Source: Pyrenopolyporus hunteri
Taxonomy: Eukaryota; Ascomycota; Sordariomycetes; Xylariales; Hypoxylaceae
NCBI GenBank assembly: GCA_902806595.1
Contig: CADCXC010000012.1
Span: 248,001-312,000, forward strand
Direction of reading: 5' to 3'
Length of the DNA: 64,000 nucleotides
Shown: positions 27,030-39,151 of the stretch, piece by piece
Position numbering within the stretch: the stretch's first letter is position 1
Layout: each line of letters begins with the position of its first letter
Position numbers and translations under genes: made by a program
The notes under the pieces: generated by a model
What the model was told of the DNA's origin: nothing
Databases searched by the model: none
The model's input: the letters and a program-made list of their open reading frames with translations, nothing else

Positions 27030-30000
27030 TCATATGCTTGCGACTCTTCCCCTCGCTTCGGGAATTCTTGCGTGGCATACCATGAGCTTAAGACTCGTCC
27101 CCCACTCCTCGCATTCAGCTAGCAAAGCCTTGTCGCTCCAGATGCTGGTGGTCATCCCAGTGGGGGTCTCGTAGCATCGGTTATACCACCATCGTCCGAC
27201 TTTTGAAACCATCTTAGTGATACTCTCGTCGCCAATCTCAGTCTTGTCGTTCATCATTTCGGCCAGACTCCGCTCGTCCTTCTTGCCTCTGGTGCTGGAA
27301 GAGTTCGTGATTGCGCTAGCCACAGGCACTCCGACACGGCATGTCTTGACGTCCACGAATCCTTTTTTACCAAGAAGGCGAAGGATGAGGTCCGCTGTGC
27401 TGCTGAGATTGTAGTCGGGATGACGTGCGCTGACTCGTTCTTTCAGGCGACGTACTGCGCGGCGAGTCCGGGTACCCATATTGTTCAAGTCCACATCGAG
27501 GATAGACAGCTCGATGTACCCGCCGGGCTTGAGAACACGACGCGCTTCCGAAACAATATTGCGGTAGTGTGACTCTGGAGCTGCAGATGGGAACCGGAAC
27601 ACAACTGCTGTGAAGCTGTCTGGACCAAAAGGAAGCTTATCCATGTGCGAGATAAACTGGATCTGGTGGTGGTTCGGCGGTGACAGGGGAAACGAAGGGG
27701 TTGATTGTTGCTCTGGGGTTAGCGGTGCACGGGGAGACAGGTTGAAGAAGGTTGCGGCGGGATAAGTCTCTGCGGCATAGAAGGACCAGTCATCGTTCCC
27801 AAGGCCATCTATGACGAGGATGGACTGGCGTTTGAGCGAGCTGACGTCGTTCAATAGCTCCTCGCGAACGGGGCTGAATAACACATGGCCGAATGTGAGC
27901 CACTTGCTTACCGTCATTGAGCCGACCCGAAGGTTGACCTGGGAGAGAGGCGTTTCTTCGCTACTGCGACTACTACCCGAGCCTCTTTTGGATTCAGAGC
28001 TCCTATTCGAGGTCGAGCTGTCTCGTTGAGGAACGGGGGCTTTGTCAGACTGTGCGCTGCAGCTATTGTGTTTGCCGGTAGGCGGGTCAGTGCTGAACCC
28101 GAAAGCCGCGTTAATTCTAGCCGTCATGTCAGCACTGTAGTGGCTTGACGAGGTAGCAGTCTTTCCAGTCCCAACGGAATCACGACTATCTTTGACCTGA
28201 TTGCCGCCGACGGTAGATGATTCAAGGGGCTTGCTTGGTTTGTTTGGCAGCTTAGATCCGTACGCCTCTAAATGGAATGGAATGCCCCGGGAAGAGGTCG
28301 CAGAGGGTGGAGCCTCGTTTAAGAAGTCATTATATTCATCCCAGATTTCGTCCTCTGTAAGCGGGGCGTTCGGCGTTGGCGGCACCGCCATATGGTCGCG
28401 GGCGCGCGCTAATTCTAAATTGCCGGATCCTGAACTCGTTGTGCATTCAGAAGCATTCAGAGGCGAAAATGAAAGGAATTCCCTTCCGGGTTCACTAAGC
28501 TCGGGGGGCGAATTCCTAGAGAGGAGTTCCTTTTCGAGGGATGAATCACGGCTAGCAGTTGTTGCCGAGGGCTCCGCTTGAGCACGCTCTGGAGATAAAG
28601 GCCTTGGCGGGCTTGGACCCTGCGCAACAGAGTCTCGATCAATTCGACTTAGGTCAGGAGGCGGTATCTGTAGGCTGACTCGATGAAAAGGACGGGAGAA
28701 GCTCTTTGGAGATGTTTGTTCTGGGCGAGTAGTCACGACCTTAGGTATTCTACCAACTTGAGGAAGCCTGCTCGGGCGCACTCTGGTAGTAGATGAAGAA
28801 ACAGGGCTAACGGTAGCGTCTTGCCGTCTCGGAATCGGGGCCTTCTGCGGTTTCGCAGGCTGGACAGTTTTCCGCGTCGGTTGTGGTACAGTCTGTTGGC
28901 GTTGCGACTGTTGAGCCTGGGGTACGTTTAAAGATTGGATGCTACCTTCAGATGGCCTTCGGCCATGCTCATCCACAGGCACGAACGGGGCGAGAACTTC
29001 TACTTCTCTTAATATGTCGCACACGTCCTGATCCTCAGTTTCGTCTTGCTCGGAAGAGTCCATCATGGTATAGAATGCGACGGGTTTGCTGGGGACAACC
29101 TTCACTGCCGCAGACACACTCGCTTCAACTTTCTTCTTCTGGTCCTTGGGGGGCTGGCTTTGAGATCTGCCGAATAGATTCCATTTACGAGGAGATTTCG
29201 CTCGCTTCGTGAGCTTCCGTGGCCTGGGTTTCGATTCATCCGGTTCGCGGACAGGTACCGGTTGAGGGTCGGCAAAGGAGTCGTCCGTCAAGATGGTCGT
29301 CTCTATGCTTCCTACCGACGGAGATGTCATTCCCCTAGTGACGATGGGTTTTGGCAGGCTCAGAGGAGCGCGGTTTGGAGACCCGAGTCGCTGTATGGAC
29401 CGCCGAAACGCGATGGTGGGTTTCATCGAGACTGCTTCCGAGTCACTCCCATCAGAAGGACGAGACTGGATTGAATCGCGAGGGAGCGCCGACGGCCATA
29501 AAGTTTGTCGTAATTCCTCCCTCGAGGACTCGGATACGGACGAATTGTTGCGGGAATTGATACCCGGCCGACTCGGAGTGATGCTCTGATTGCTTTCGGT
29601 TCTCGTTAATTCAAAGCCCATGTTTCTATTTTCCACTACCTCACCGCCTGCGATTATCACAGGGTTCATTCGTTCTAGAAAGAAAGGATCGGTTGATTGA
29701 AGGCTCGCAAGGCTGTCTGATGAAGAAACCGGGCCTGGGAGGCCGCGCGGTGGGTTAGCGGCGCCACTACTACGTCTTCTGATGGCGCCGATCCTGCCGT
29801 ATCCTTCATGCCCGGTTCCGGCGGCCGGACCCTTTCGAGTTGTTTTCTCCTTGTTTTCTGCCTGTGGTAATTCTGGAGCCGTCTTCGTCCGCCGTCCAAA
29901 AAGGGGAAATCTCGTTTTAAATGTGGTGGCCGGGCTGGGCGTCCTAACGGCTTTGCCCCTTTCTTGAGTTGGCTGGGCGGTTCTTGGGATACCTGAACGG

Positions 30001-31472
30001 GGTGCGGGCGTAGGTTCTCGAGGCACTGGCCCTTTTGCAGTCGAGCGATCTTGAGTAGAAGGAGTCGCCGACCTAGGTAACGAACTGGGCGCTAGCTGGC
30101 CGCTATGGCGTCTATCGGAAAGGCTCGCCGATGACAAATTACTATGAATTACCGGCATCGGGCCACCAAATTGAGAATAGAGGTCGGGCGTTCCATCCCT
30201 ACTGGGCCGTGAGGGAGGCGTAGGACGAGTCCTAGACGATGTTATAACCCTCTGAGGTTTCCCATAGGGTGGCTGGAGGGCTTTCGATGGGGACGGAGAT
30301 CTTATTAAGGTTCGGGTAGGTACTTGAGGAGCTTTCGATGCTGATTCCCGTTCTCCTTCATTCTTTCCGAATTTTTGAGACGATTTCCTAGGCGGTGGAT
30401 TCAGCCGTGCAGGAGATAAGTCTCGTCGCGTTTTCCTCTCTTTATCCTCTGGGCGAACTGTTGAGTTCGATGACGATGAAGTTAGTGCTTCCCGAACCGC
30501 GGCAAGGCCGTGAGGATCTGTGCCGAAATCTTCTCCTTCGGTTGATATGCTACCGGCCCTCCTCCGAGTTACCGGCGGTCTAGACTCAGCCGGACTTGCT
30601 TGTCTTACTCTGGAGATAGGAAGGCGATGCGGAACAAAAAGTCCAGGAGACTGGGATGACATCGACGTCGGAGTTGTGTCACGACTGTACGACCCAGGTC
30701 CAGGTGACTCGGAGAATCTGGTAGAGGGGCTAGCGCTGAAGGTGCTCAGCTGGCTATGGCTGCTTCCGCCGGAAAAGAGTGGCGTCGGCGGCGGGAGATT
30801 CTCGGTGGCTAATTTGAATGGAAGGTCTATGCTCGGCCCATCTCTTGACGGCAGCTCGATATTCCGATAGCGGTCTAATTCGGGATAGATTCTAGAGGGC
30901 TGCGTGCTGGCCCTGGGAAATTCGAGCTTCTGCGCGGTTCGAATTTCAACAGGGCTAGCGGTGATACTTCGATCCAAATAAGGGGTGCTAGGATCTAGCG
31001 GTGCTTGTGACCTGGGGATCGAGGACGACGAATCCGTCCTTCGCGAATCCGAACGAGACTGATTTTGCGTCCTTGGCAGTTCCCGGGGTAAATTCGAATG
31101 TTTCCTATGCAATGCTGTCCGAGAGGGTTTAGTTGGGTCGCCTAGTCCTCGCGTAGCCGATGAGGTCGCCTTCGACTGCATTGTATTTATTGACCAAGAC
31201 TGTGTCTCATGAGTCAATGGAGGTTTCGACGAAGGCTTCTGGCCAGCGAGTTTTCGGGCGGAAGCATTCTGAGGTATTCGGCTCTGCTGCGCCCTAGATT
31301 GCGGAATTGAAGGAAGACCAAGCTGAGTGTAATCAGCCTCCTTGCGGGGGATCCGACTTGAAGCCGATGGGATTTCCTGCTTAGACGTCTCCATTACTCC
31401 CCCCCTCCTCTTCAACCGCGATTCTTCACCCAACCTAGTCCGAGAATCTGAGCGCGAGCGGATAGACGCCAT
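27030..31472 (-). CDS. Large disordered protein with C-terminal methyltransferase domain
   Basis: A single uninterrupted exon of 1,480 codons. The first ~1,150 residues are Ser/Pro/Arg/Thr-rich and probably disordered, with many SP, TP and RxxS sites, typical of a phosphorylated scaffold. From about residue 1,205 there is a class I SAM-methyltransferase-like fold: a degenerate motif I (ILVIDGLGNDDWSF instead of the usual glycine-rich DxGxGxG), then LPFGPDSFTAVVFRF and ARRVLKPGGYIELSILD, the post-motif II/III region of the Methyltransf_11 type. The start follows naturally from ATG and reads MASIRSRSDSRTRLGEESR. The protein looks like one conserved in Sordariomycetes but of unknown function. 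The weakened SAM loop leaves open whether it is catalytic. Domain evidence is good; the role is not known. Confidence 0.85.
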   Translation of the reverse strand: MASIRSRSDSRTRLGEESRLKRRGGVMETSKQEIPSASSRIPRKEADYTQLGLPSIPQSRAQQSRIPQNASARKLAGQKPSSKPPLTHETQSWSINTMQSKATSSATRGLGDPTKPSRTALHRKHSNLPRELPRTQNQSRSDSRRTDSSSSIPRSQAPLDPSTPYLDRSITASPVEIRTAQKLEFPRASTQPSRIYPELDRYRNIELPSRDGPSIDLPFKLATENLPPPTPLFSGGSSHSQLSTFSASPSTRFSESPGPGSYSRDTTPTSMSSQSPGLFVPHRLPISRVRQASPAESRPPVTRRRAGSISTEGEDFGTDPHGLAAVREALTSSSSNSTVRPEDKERKTRRDLSPARLNPPPRKSSQKFGKNEGERESASKAPQVPTRTLIRSPSPSKALQPPYGKPQRVITSSRTRPTPPSRPSRDGTPDLYSQFGGPMPVIHSNLSSASLSDRRHSGQLAPSSLPRSATPSTQDRSTAKGPVPREPTPAPRSGIPRTAQPTQERGKAVRTPSPATTFKTRFPLFGRRTKTAPELPQAENKEKTTRKGPAAGTGHEGYGRIGAIRRRSSGAANPPRGLPGPVSSSDSLASLQSTDPFFLERMNPVIIAGGEVVENRNMGFELTRTESNQSITPSRPGINSRNNSSVSESSREELRQTLWPSALPRDSIQSRPSDGSDSEAVSMKPTIAFRRSIQRLGSPNRAPLSLPKPIVTRGMTSPSVGSIETTILTDDSFADPQPVPVREPDESKPRPRKLTKRAKSPRKWNLFGRSQSQPPKDQKKKVEASVSAAVKVVPSKPVAFYTMMDSSEQDETEDQDVCDILREVEVLAPFVPVDEHGRRPSEGSIQSLNVPQAQQSQRQQTVPQPTRKTVQPAKPQKAPIPRRQDATVSPVSSSTTRVRPSRLPQVGRIPKVVTTRPEQTSPKSFSRPFHRVSLQIPPPDLSRIDRDSVAQGPSPPRPLSPERAQAEPSATTASRDSSLEKELLSRNSPPELSEPGREFLSFSPLNASECTTSSGSGNLELARARDHMAVPPTPNAPLTEDEIWDEYNDFLNEAPPSATSSRGIPFHLEAYGSKLPNKPSKPLESSTVGGNQVKDSRDSVGTGKTATSSSHYSADMTARINAAFGFSTDPPTGKHNSCSAQSDKAPVPQRDSSTSNRSSESKRGSGSSRSSEETPLSQVNLRVGSMTVSKWLTFGHVLFSPVREELLNDVSSLKRQSILVIDGLGNDDWSFYAAETYPAATFFNLSPRAPLTPEQQSTPSFPLSPPNHHQIQFISHMDKLPFGPDSFTAVVFRFPSAAPESHYRNIVSEARRVLKPGGYIELSILDVDLNNMGTRTRRAVRRLKERVSARHPDYNLSSTADLILRLLGKKGFVDVKTCRVGVPVASAITNSSSTRGKKDERSLAEMMNDKTEIGDESITKMVSKVGRWWYNRCYETPTGMTTSIWSDKALLAECEEWGTSLKLMVCHARIPEARGRVASI

Positions 31473-34400
31473 GTCTGCCTCTATAATCTTCCGAGCGAGA
31501 TCCGTTGTTCAACCATATTCATATCAAGAATCCATGTTAAGTGCCTGGTTATATAGAGCAGCCGCGGGTTATCCTGGGTGAGGAGTCAGCAGCGATATTC
31601 GACAGCTAACATATTAACGAGAAACAACCTAGTAATTCGGAAAATGAGAGGAGGTGGAACGGATACGACAAGATATATGGCTCAAAACAGATCCATGAAT
31701 AGGATAGACCGTGTTCCACTTCTGTACGGTTCGAATTATAAATCCCCTGTTCAGATATATAGAACTGTAGGAGTCAATGGTTTCCCAACAGCGACTTCGA
31801 TAAATCAGGAGTGCAGCTGGATAAGCTAGAGAGCTGGGTAAATGAGAAGCGTCGTAAATAGTACAATAGTGAAAAATTAGATAGAAAAAGTAGGTAAACA
31901 GAAGTCCTCAAAGCAAGAGAAAACTGGGAGAGGATACAGCAAACGAAGTTCTAAAGGATCTAGGCTCGGGGACAGTCTAATTGGGTTCTTAGTAACAGGT
32001 GGGGGATAGGCTTGGCGTGTAGATGTCAAGTCGACTAGCTGAGATTCGCTGGGGAATAGTGTGGTAGTACATACAGATGCTGTGGGGGGTGGGTGTTGGC
32101 GTTTAACGGGCAATGACGGCGCTGTCTTCCTTTCGATGGGCGATGTTGCGAAGAGATTACGTTGTGGGTGCCGTGGTCGGAGGTGTGAGAGGAACCCGGC
32201 GCTTCGCGAGCTTCCTTCGAGGCGAGCGGGTAGTATAGCTGAACAGAAATGTTTCCCGAATTAACATTCGCCTCTGCTTATGAAACGAATTGGGAATGCG
32301 AAGAGAGTTATTCGATTCCCCCCGAAACCCAAAGCGACGAGGAAGAGACAATATCAAGAGAGGCGAGATATCGAAGAGGCGAAAGAGATGTACGACTTGT
32401 ATATAAGAAAGATACCCGTAGTTGTTAGCTCGCATCGCCTTTCCCACCTTGCATGTTCGCAATACAGAGATGTACCCAAGGGTCTGGACAAGGGTCGTGG
32501 TACATAGGCGAATAAGCCCTCCAGGCAAGTGTGGCGCAAAACCCCTGTCGACGACCAAGATGCGACCGTTTTGGGGTGTTCAGAATGGAATCGCCGAGTG
32601 GGCGGTCTGGTTGGTAGCGGCGATTGCGGGTTAGGACAATCGAGTTCCAAGCTCTAAGCAAGGCTTAAGCCGATGGTCGACAGGGATTCGAAGCACCACA
32701 TTGGGCTTCTGAACGTTAGTGAAGAAGAGAGGGAAAAAAAGAAAGCGATGTTGAGTCACCGAATTTTATTACGAGACACAAGATGCAGTAAATACCTACC
32801 TACCCGTATGATTCGACAACATCGGTCTTTCTTTCGAGGTCTCCCCAGGCCGGTGTCGACCCGGTTCAAAGCCAGCCGGAGCGAATTGACCACTGTCTTT
32901 CTCTCCTGCTCGCGTCGCATATATGTCAACAATACCAACTGCGGGCAATATGCGCGTGAGCAAGCCAGAGGGAACCGCGCCAGTAGTCATGCTTGTAGCT
33001 GGTCTTGGATTGTGCATATTCTGATGTCCTATGAGGAGAGTGCTGTAGGTTCTCGACAATATCATTCGTGGGAGAGCACCCTTGACTTTTTGGAGAGCCT
33101 TTTCCTGGTTGGGCCGGACCAGGTATAATCGAGTGCTTCCAGAGCCCACATACAGTAGCTCTACATGTAGATGGGGTCATACGACGCTACCGGTATCCGG
33201 TATCTAGGCGAATAGATACTCGACTGGTCTCTGTGGCCATCCAGGGATTGGACGAATACATACTTTTAAACACTTCCAGTTACGAGAAATAAAGGGATGC
33301 GGGTAATAATTAGGCGTTAGGCCCATAGTACGATAATCGCAGCCGACGACTTGTCGAATAGCGACTCGCATGTGGTTTCTATTACGGAGACGATAGGAAA
33401 TTGATGTGTAGGATATTGATGTTGAGGGACAAACCACAAACTTCGGTCTTTCAGAAAAACTGACCTGTTATTGGAGGTCCGATGTGCGTGCGGGTCCACT
33501 CCCATGTACCTCTCGTACCTAAGTACACAGGTACAGGACCTATGTACATGTAGATCGATGTCGTGCCCCTGCAGTGGCTAGTGCTGCTGGCCTACATCGG
33601 GTACTTGCGGAGAGGCAGCCCGCCAGGGCCTGTCCCACTGCAAACACCCGAATAAGCACATCCATACGTAGGTACCTACTTTGGGAGGTATCCTGCTGAA
33701 GGACAGCATGGCAGTGGCGATGCATTCATCTTGAGAGCTATTAGTGTTAGCGGGAGGTAGTGATATCTCTGGTGGAAGGAGCGGGCCGTCTGGAGATGGA
33801 TGTTGGCGATTAATCAACTGCCAACTGCCAACAACAAGGCATCCCTGACTTTAGGTAATAGAACCAGCTAAGGTACCTACGTACGTAGATATCGCCCCTG
33901 ATAGCTGTCACCATCTTACCTCATCACAACGCTAAGAGGTAGCGGAACAGGAGGTTAGGTACTTTCGCTGCATACATGTAATGTAGGTACCTACCTATAC
34001 GACCTAATTACTGGAGATCCCAGAGGGATGGATCCGCTTTTCTAAGCGCCGACTCTCAAATTCATCAACTCCGATTTCCTCAATATGCAAGTAATTCTTA
34101 CACCTCAATTTTAAAAACTCGAGCCATCGCCATCGCATTGGCTCACCTCTATCGCTTGACTCAGGTGCTGGGGCAGACGAGCTTGCTATGTTTCAGACGG
34201 CTAGCTTCGCAATTCTTGCAGAAGTCCCACGGTTCCATCGCAGCATCGATGGCTTCTGCATGTCTCACCTCCACTGTCTCCGACGACGCTTAGAATCGTG
34301 CACTGGCTTCAGCGATCTTGGTTCGACCTAATTGGGATACTGGCGAGCTTAGTATCCCGGTACCTCCACTCAATAAGCGCTTATACAATACATATAACGT

Positions 34401-37400
34401 CTAATAAGAACACCCTTTTGTGAAGTAATTTCAGAGGTAGTCTCTTCTCTAGCATTTTTCGACTTCGTTTTATTTATTATGCCCTAGCCCTAAACCCAAA
34501 AGGGATTTTATAGGTAGCGTAATATTTCTCGCGTCGATATAGTTCACAGCAGTCACGTTTAAAAGATACATTTGATATCCCCCTTACGAATCGCTTCCCT
34601 TCCGGCTGGGCTATCTACGCAGAACGACTGCATACGTGTAGGAATGACCAGACAACTACAACGTAAGAAAGCGAATATACGTACATGCCGAGGTATGTAT
34701 ACGAATAATTGTATATTAATTAATTGTTACCTAGGTAAATAAAGTATCCCTCCCCAATCTTTAAGTCGGGAGCTAACAGGGGTATATCAGTGACCAAGGA
34801 TTCGATGATAAAGATCCCATAAATGAATTTTCTGATTGGCTCTTAAACGTTGATTTTTCATCCAATGAAAACGGTCACGGCTACTCGCAACATGCAAATC
34901 CTTGACAGAATGGGGGTCCTTATCTGCATGTCTCTCCCTATCCGTCCGCGTTTGGATGCAGCTTGCTCCGTCTCAAATCCCCCATTGAGCTCGCTCACGC
35001 GGGCTCGGTGAATCTAATTCATTTATAGATTATTGCAGATCTGTATGATGACTCCCTGCGCGGCAGACAAGATAGGAACCGCGTCTTCATTCCTTCGGTA
35101 AGCGTTGACTCTTATTGGAATTGACTCGCTGTGTCCCGGCTCTGCAAGGAAAATCGTTCAATTAGCAATTTCACATTCGAGCCGGTTATATCTCGCCAGG
35201 CACCAGGCAACCCAAGCAGGCGATTGGAGGTAAAACGAGGGAAGGGATTTGCTTTTCCCCATTCCACTTCCCTTGAACTTTATCCATCTGTTGATCTCTT
35301 GTCTAACCCAATAACAACCACATCTAAAAACCAGCTTCGCTTCACTCCCCAAATGGACTCTGAGGGTCTCGGCATGGGGCATTCCAAGCATCGCCTAGTC
35401 CATTGGTTTCAGGTCTAAAACGGCTTTACTGCCCAACAAACCTCGGCCGTCAAAATGCGAACGGAGAGACGAACAAGTCCGTCCCCCCTTCTCTTGTCAA
35501 GGATGTCTTAATTTTGGTCGACAAGACTCTTGATATCTGCCTAGTTTCGGCCAGCATAAATACAGGCACGTGTATACAATATAAGCTGAAAGCTGCATTG
35601 TCCGGGGGAGAAATCCCATGTGTTGGCACGGCGAGGTATACAACATCAACATCTCATCAACCGGCCACGAAGGAGTTGCGGCCGGAACCCCCCAGCCATT
35701 TACAGATCCGGCCATTCGGGCCCACCAGCGGGTGTGGCGAGTGCCGAATCTGCACTCCGCCACAATCGTATTTTTAAGCGATAAACCGGATTTCGTCGTC
35801 TCCAGACTCCTTAAGTGAACCCTAGCACGGCTGTGCTATTAGTGTCCTATCGACGTGGCAGTCTTAATATCCAGAATATCCACGAAATTTTCTTAGAACG
35901 ACATCAACTATCGAGAAAACAAGAAAAATAACAAAAACGGAATACATACACCACTCTCCCCGTAAAAACTACGTACACTGAGTTTGCCGCATAGCTGAGC
36001 CGCGACCTAGAGTTACATGGGCTAAGAGGGATAGGATCGTCGAAGAGCTACGGAATGATCCTCCTTGGCAGTTAGCGTACAGGGTTTTAAACCCAATCGT
36101 GGGCGCTTGCCTTGCCGCAAGCAGGGTCCTGTTCAGGCGAACAAGGGCTCTTCTGCAGAACCATTGGGCCGTTCGAGTAAGACAAGAATCTGGTCTTTTG
36201 GTGCCGTCCGAATAACGTGACAAGAAGATGGTGTGAAGGGACTTTCTCCTTCGGCCAAATTGATCCCGCGTATTCGAGTCTCTCCCAATAGCGTTCGCAC
36301 AGGCAAATATTTTGCCACTTATATTTTCGAGGTTTGGGTGCATACCTACACACGTAGGTAGATAAACCACTTACTACAATACATATCCCCAACCCAAGCC
36401 TCTTCTTTATTAAGAGTCACCCCGCATCTCGGCGGCGTCGTCAGCACAACGACAGAGTTACGGTGAATGCGGGATTAGCGCGCTTCTAACACACTTCTGC
36501 CTTGACTATTTGTTGGCGTCAACCAGCTTTCGTACAACCAACATTAGGTAACTTAGAGAGGTGCCTTAGCTGTGAAGATGGCGACAGACTCTGAAATGCG
36601 ATTTTCCACTGCCGCGGTATTTTAGCTCACGATATCCGATGGGTCAAATGTCAAGAATTTAGGTAGGTCCCCAACCAGAAGATGCAGATAGAACATGTAT
36701 GTCTCAGACATTTCGGGACCGCCCAAATGACTGCCGGGCTATTCTTCAGCCGATTAGTCACGGACTAAAATGTCCGTTAGAGCCAATAGGCCCTATCCTG
36801 TGTCGTCAGTCTGTATCTCTGCGCTACCAACAAATTAAAAGACTAACCTCTCAATCTCCCAATAAGCGCGAGCTTGAGTAGGAAGCGCCTCTATTGGCGC
36901 GGCCTTCCCCTTTTGGCCAGCCTAACTCAACCAACGACATCCTCATCGACTACATCAGATAGCCATTTATCAGGACGGAGGCCAGCCTCAAGCTCTCAAG
37001 TAGATTTACTCTCTTAACAAAACCTCAGCCCCAATGCCCTACTCGCTTTTCACCGATCTATCGAGCCCCGAGCGCTCCGGGATGCATCTAATAGGGTCCT
37101 TCTCGATAAGAACGTGATATCCTGATAGGACCTCTCAAAGCTTTCCAGCGTATCCGGGACTGGCGGGTGTCCATTCCTACCTCGCTCTCTATGTAGTCGG
37201 GCGTATTGGGCCGGAGCAGGCTCCCTCGCCCCGATGGGCCTCTTAAATAGAAGTAGTCGGTCCCCTTTCCTCATGCCAAGATGAAAAGATGGTCACCTGA
37301 CTTCACAGCGAAGCGAAGCCGTCGCGTGGTATTGAAACGGTCGCGGTACCATATGACCCAAAATTCGCACCCTTTTGGCATGTTAGGTTTCACAAATGTA

Positions 37401-38908
37401 GATCTATGATGCAATTATCGTCGATGGCTTAGCTGGGGGGTTGCCCAGGCTGCCAGGTAGTCGTCAGCCCACTTCCCAGAGTTACCGTCAATATGATAGC
37501 AAACCCACGTTTATCCTCTAGGTCAGGGAATAATGGTAGCAGACGTTTCTCTGTCTGGACGAACGTCCGCACCGACGTACCGTCGGTGTGGGTAGCGCAT
37601 TCGGATCCGGCCGAAATGTCCGATGGCCTGGGGTCATGAGACTACGCACTCTGCATGAGAAGGGGACTAGGGCATCACTTATCACAATTCAATCCGCGAA
37701 ATCAAATCAGGAATCGGTAGAACCATTCAACTAGCTTTTACGGAAAATGGGAACCCTTGCTACATTCAACTTCCCTGGTATTAAGAAGTGATGCTAAAAG
37801 AAATGGTACGTTTAGGTAGTTATATCACCAACATTAACACCCAGTGCAGATGGCACATCTAAACCCGGAATCCGAGATGGGGCTATTTTCACACCTCCAG
37901 CCTATACCGTTCTTCTAATTATGAATATCTAGCCCAGATAACAGAGAATACCCGATCTAGTGTGGTGTAATAACCTTAAAGTAGAAGTCCTCTTATGTCT
38001 TAGCAGGTAAGTAGTTAGAGTTAGTCACCGCTTACGTCTTGTCAACTCCTTAGATAGGTATATTAAAGAAACCCGATTATATTGATTCTCACAATCGCAA
38101 AACGCATTCGTGACGAGGACCTGGGTTCCCTGCAGTATTCATATCCGAATGACACCTAAATAGATATTGAGATCCCATTATCGTCGCGGAGAGCGGCATG
38201 GAATTCTATATAGAAAAATTCCCTGGTATATAATATCCACTCTTTCTAACCGGCCTCACGCTCAGAGTATAAGAATAGCTATGCGGTGCGACTTCCAGAT
38301 TGGTGAGTGCGAGTTTGTGGTAAATGTCGCAATTACTGTGAAACGCGCGGCACCAGGATTGCTATGCCTGCAGAAGATGCTACCCTGCTCGCATGCTTCC
38401 TCAGAACACTTGACTCTTTCCTGTGGTAGTGGTGGTCCCTCTTTATAGCAAACCGGGGAGCGAAAAAAAAGCATCCCCATGGTTCGGTAAGTGAAGGTCG
38501 AAGGAGGACGCATAATTTATACTACGCCTCTTAGACAAGGTGAGGAAGAGCTCCCCACGGAAGCTCTGCCTCCTCTGGAGGTGAGTCAAAGATGAAGATT
38601 GCTTTACATACAAATGTCTGCCTCTATTCAATACCACAAACCGATCAACCTCAACGGTTGAACCTTCATAAGCATATTTTAAAAAAATTTTTATGCAATC
38701 ATAACGCCGACGGGCGGGCAGCGAAGCCAAAAACTTAGGGTCCAACTTAGAATCAACGCAACACGCAACACTTTTTACTTCACTACGGACTACCTAGGTA
38801 CTCATAATCCAACTGCCTGTGGCTTGCTTCCAACTTATAAGCTCGGCAACAAGCACAATCACCAACAAAACCGCCCCCGCATAGCTGGAAAAAAAAAAAG
38901 AATCCACG
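31473..38908. other. 7.4 kb gene-poor stretch of normal base composition
   Basis: No frame here shows a family I recognise. Candidates considered were 32,157-33,149 (overlapping frames on both strands up to 151 codons), 35,131-35,777 (two plus frames) and 38,167-38,745. An ATG at 35,354 preceded by an A/C-rich 5' UTR-like leader opens only 21 codons. TAGG-type palindromes occur near 33,515, 33,665, 33,871, 33,983 and 36,340. Unlike the left block it is not RIP-depleted. It may hold non-coding transcripts or strongly decayed genes. Confidence 0.5.
33865..34000. repeat. TAGGTACCTAC palindromic motifs
   Basis: AGGTACCTACGTACGTAG at 33871-33888 and ATGTAGGTACCTACCTAT near 33981-33998 belong to the same family as 22071-22210. 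Confidence 0.7.
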
Positions 38909-39151
38909 ATGTGCACCGAGGTGTGGTATCTGTACGACTGCGACCCTCGCAGAAACAAGAGGCATCTGGTCTTCGACCACTACCGGGCATGCGAGCTCTG
39001 GAAATTCAAGCACTCGGACGCCCGGGACGAGGACGGCAGCGACGAGTGTCCGCAGTACGACGTGCTGGAGGACCACGAGACCGTCGAGATCACGGGCGAG
39101 CGGTGCCCGCAATGTGCGAACTCCGGCGGGTCCCCGAGCTCATCGGACTAG
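38909..39151 (+). CDS. Small acidic Cys-rich protein, 80 residues
   Basis: Starts at an ATG in good context (CACGATGTG) after an A-rich leader. It reads MCTEVWYLYDCDPRRNKRH and contains six cysteines (2, 11, 28, 47, 66, 69), ending in a CPQC pair (66-69), with His24 and a Glu/Asp-rich middle (residues 37-60). The local GC content and codon use look coding, unlike the flanks. Many Pezizomycotina have short cytosolic proteins beginning MC with spaced Cys/His that may bind zinc; I place it there by pattern only. No signal peptide, no intron. Function unknown. Confidence 0.65.
   Translation: MCTEVWYLYDCDPRRNKRHLVFDHYRACELWKFKHSDARDEDGSDECPQYDVLEDHETVEITGERCPQCANSGGSPSSSD

Noticed and set aside
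32640..32710. GGGATTCGAA box suggestive of a tRNA
   Set aside because: No acceptor-stem pairing or A box at the proper distance on either strand; no tRNA was found in the window.
32157..33149. Overlapping frames of 117-151 codons on both strands
   Set aside because: No motif, no clear start or splice context; overlap on both strands suggests chance.
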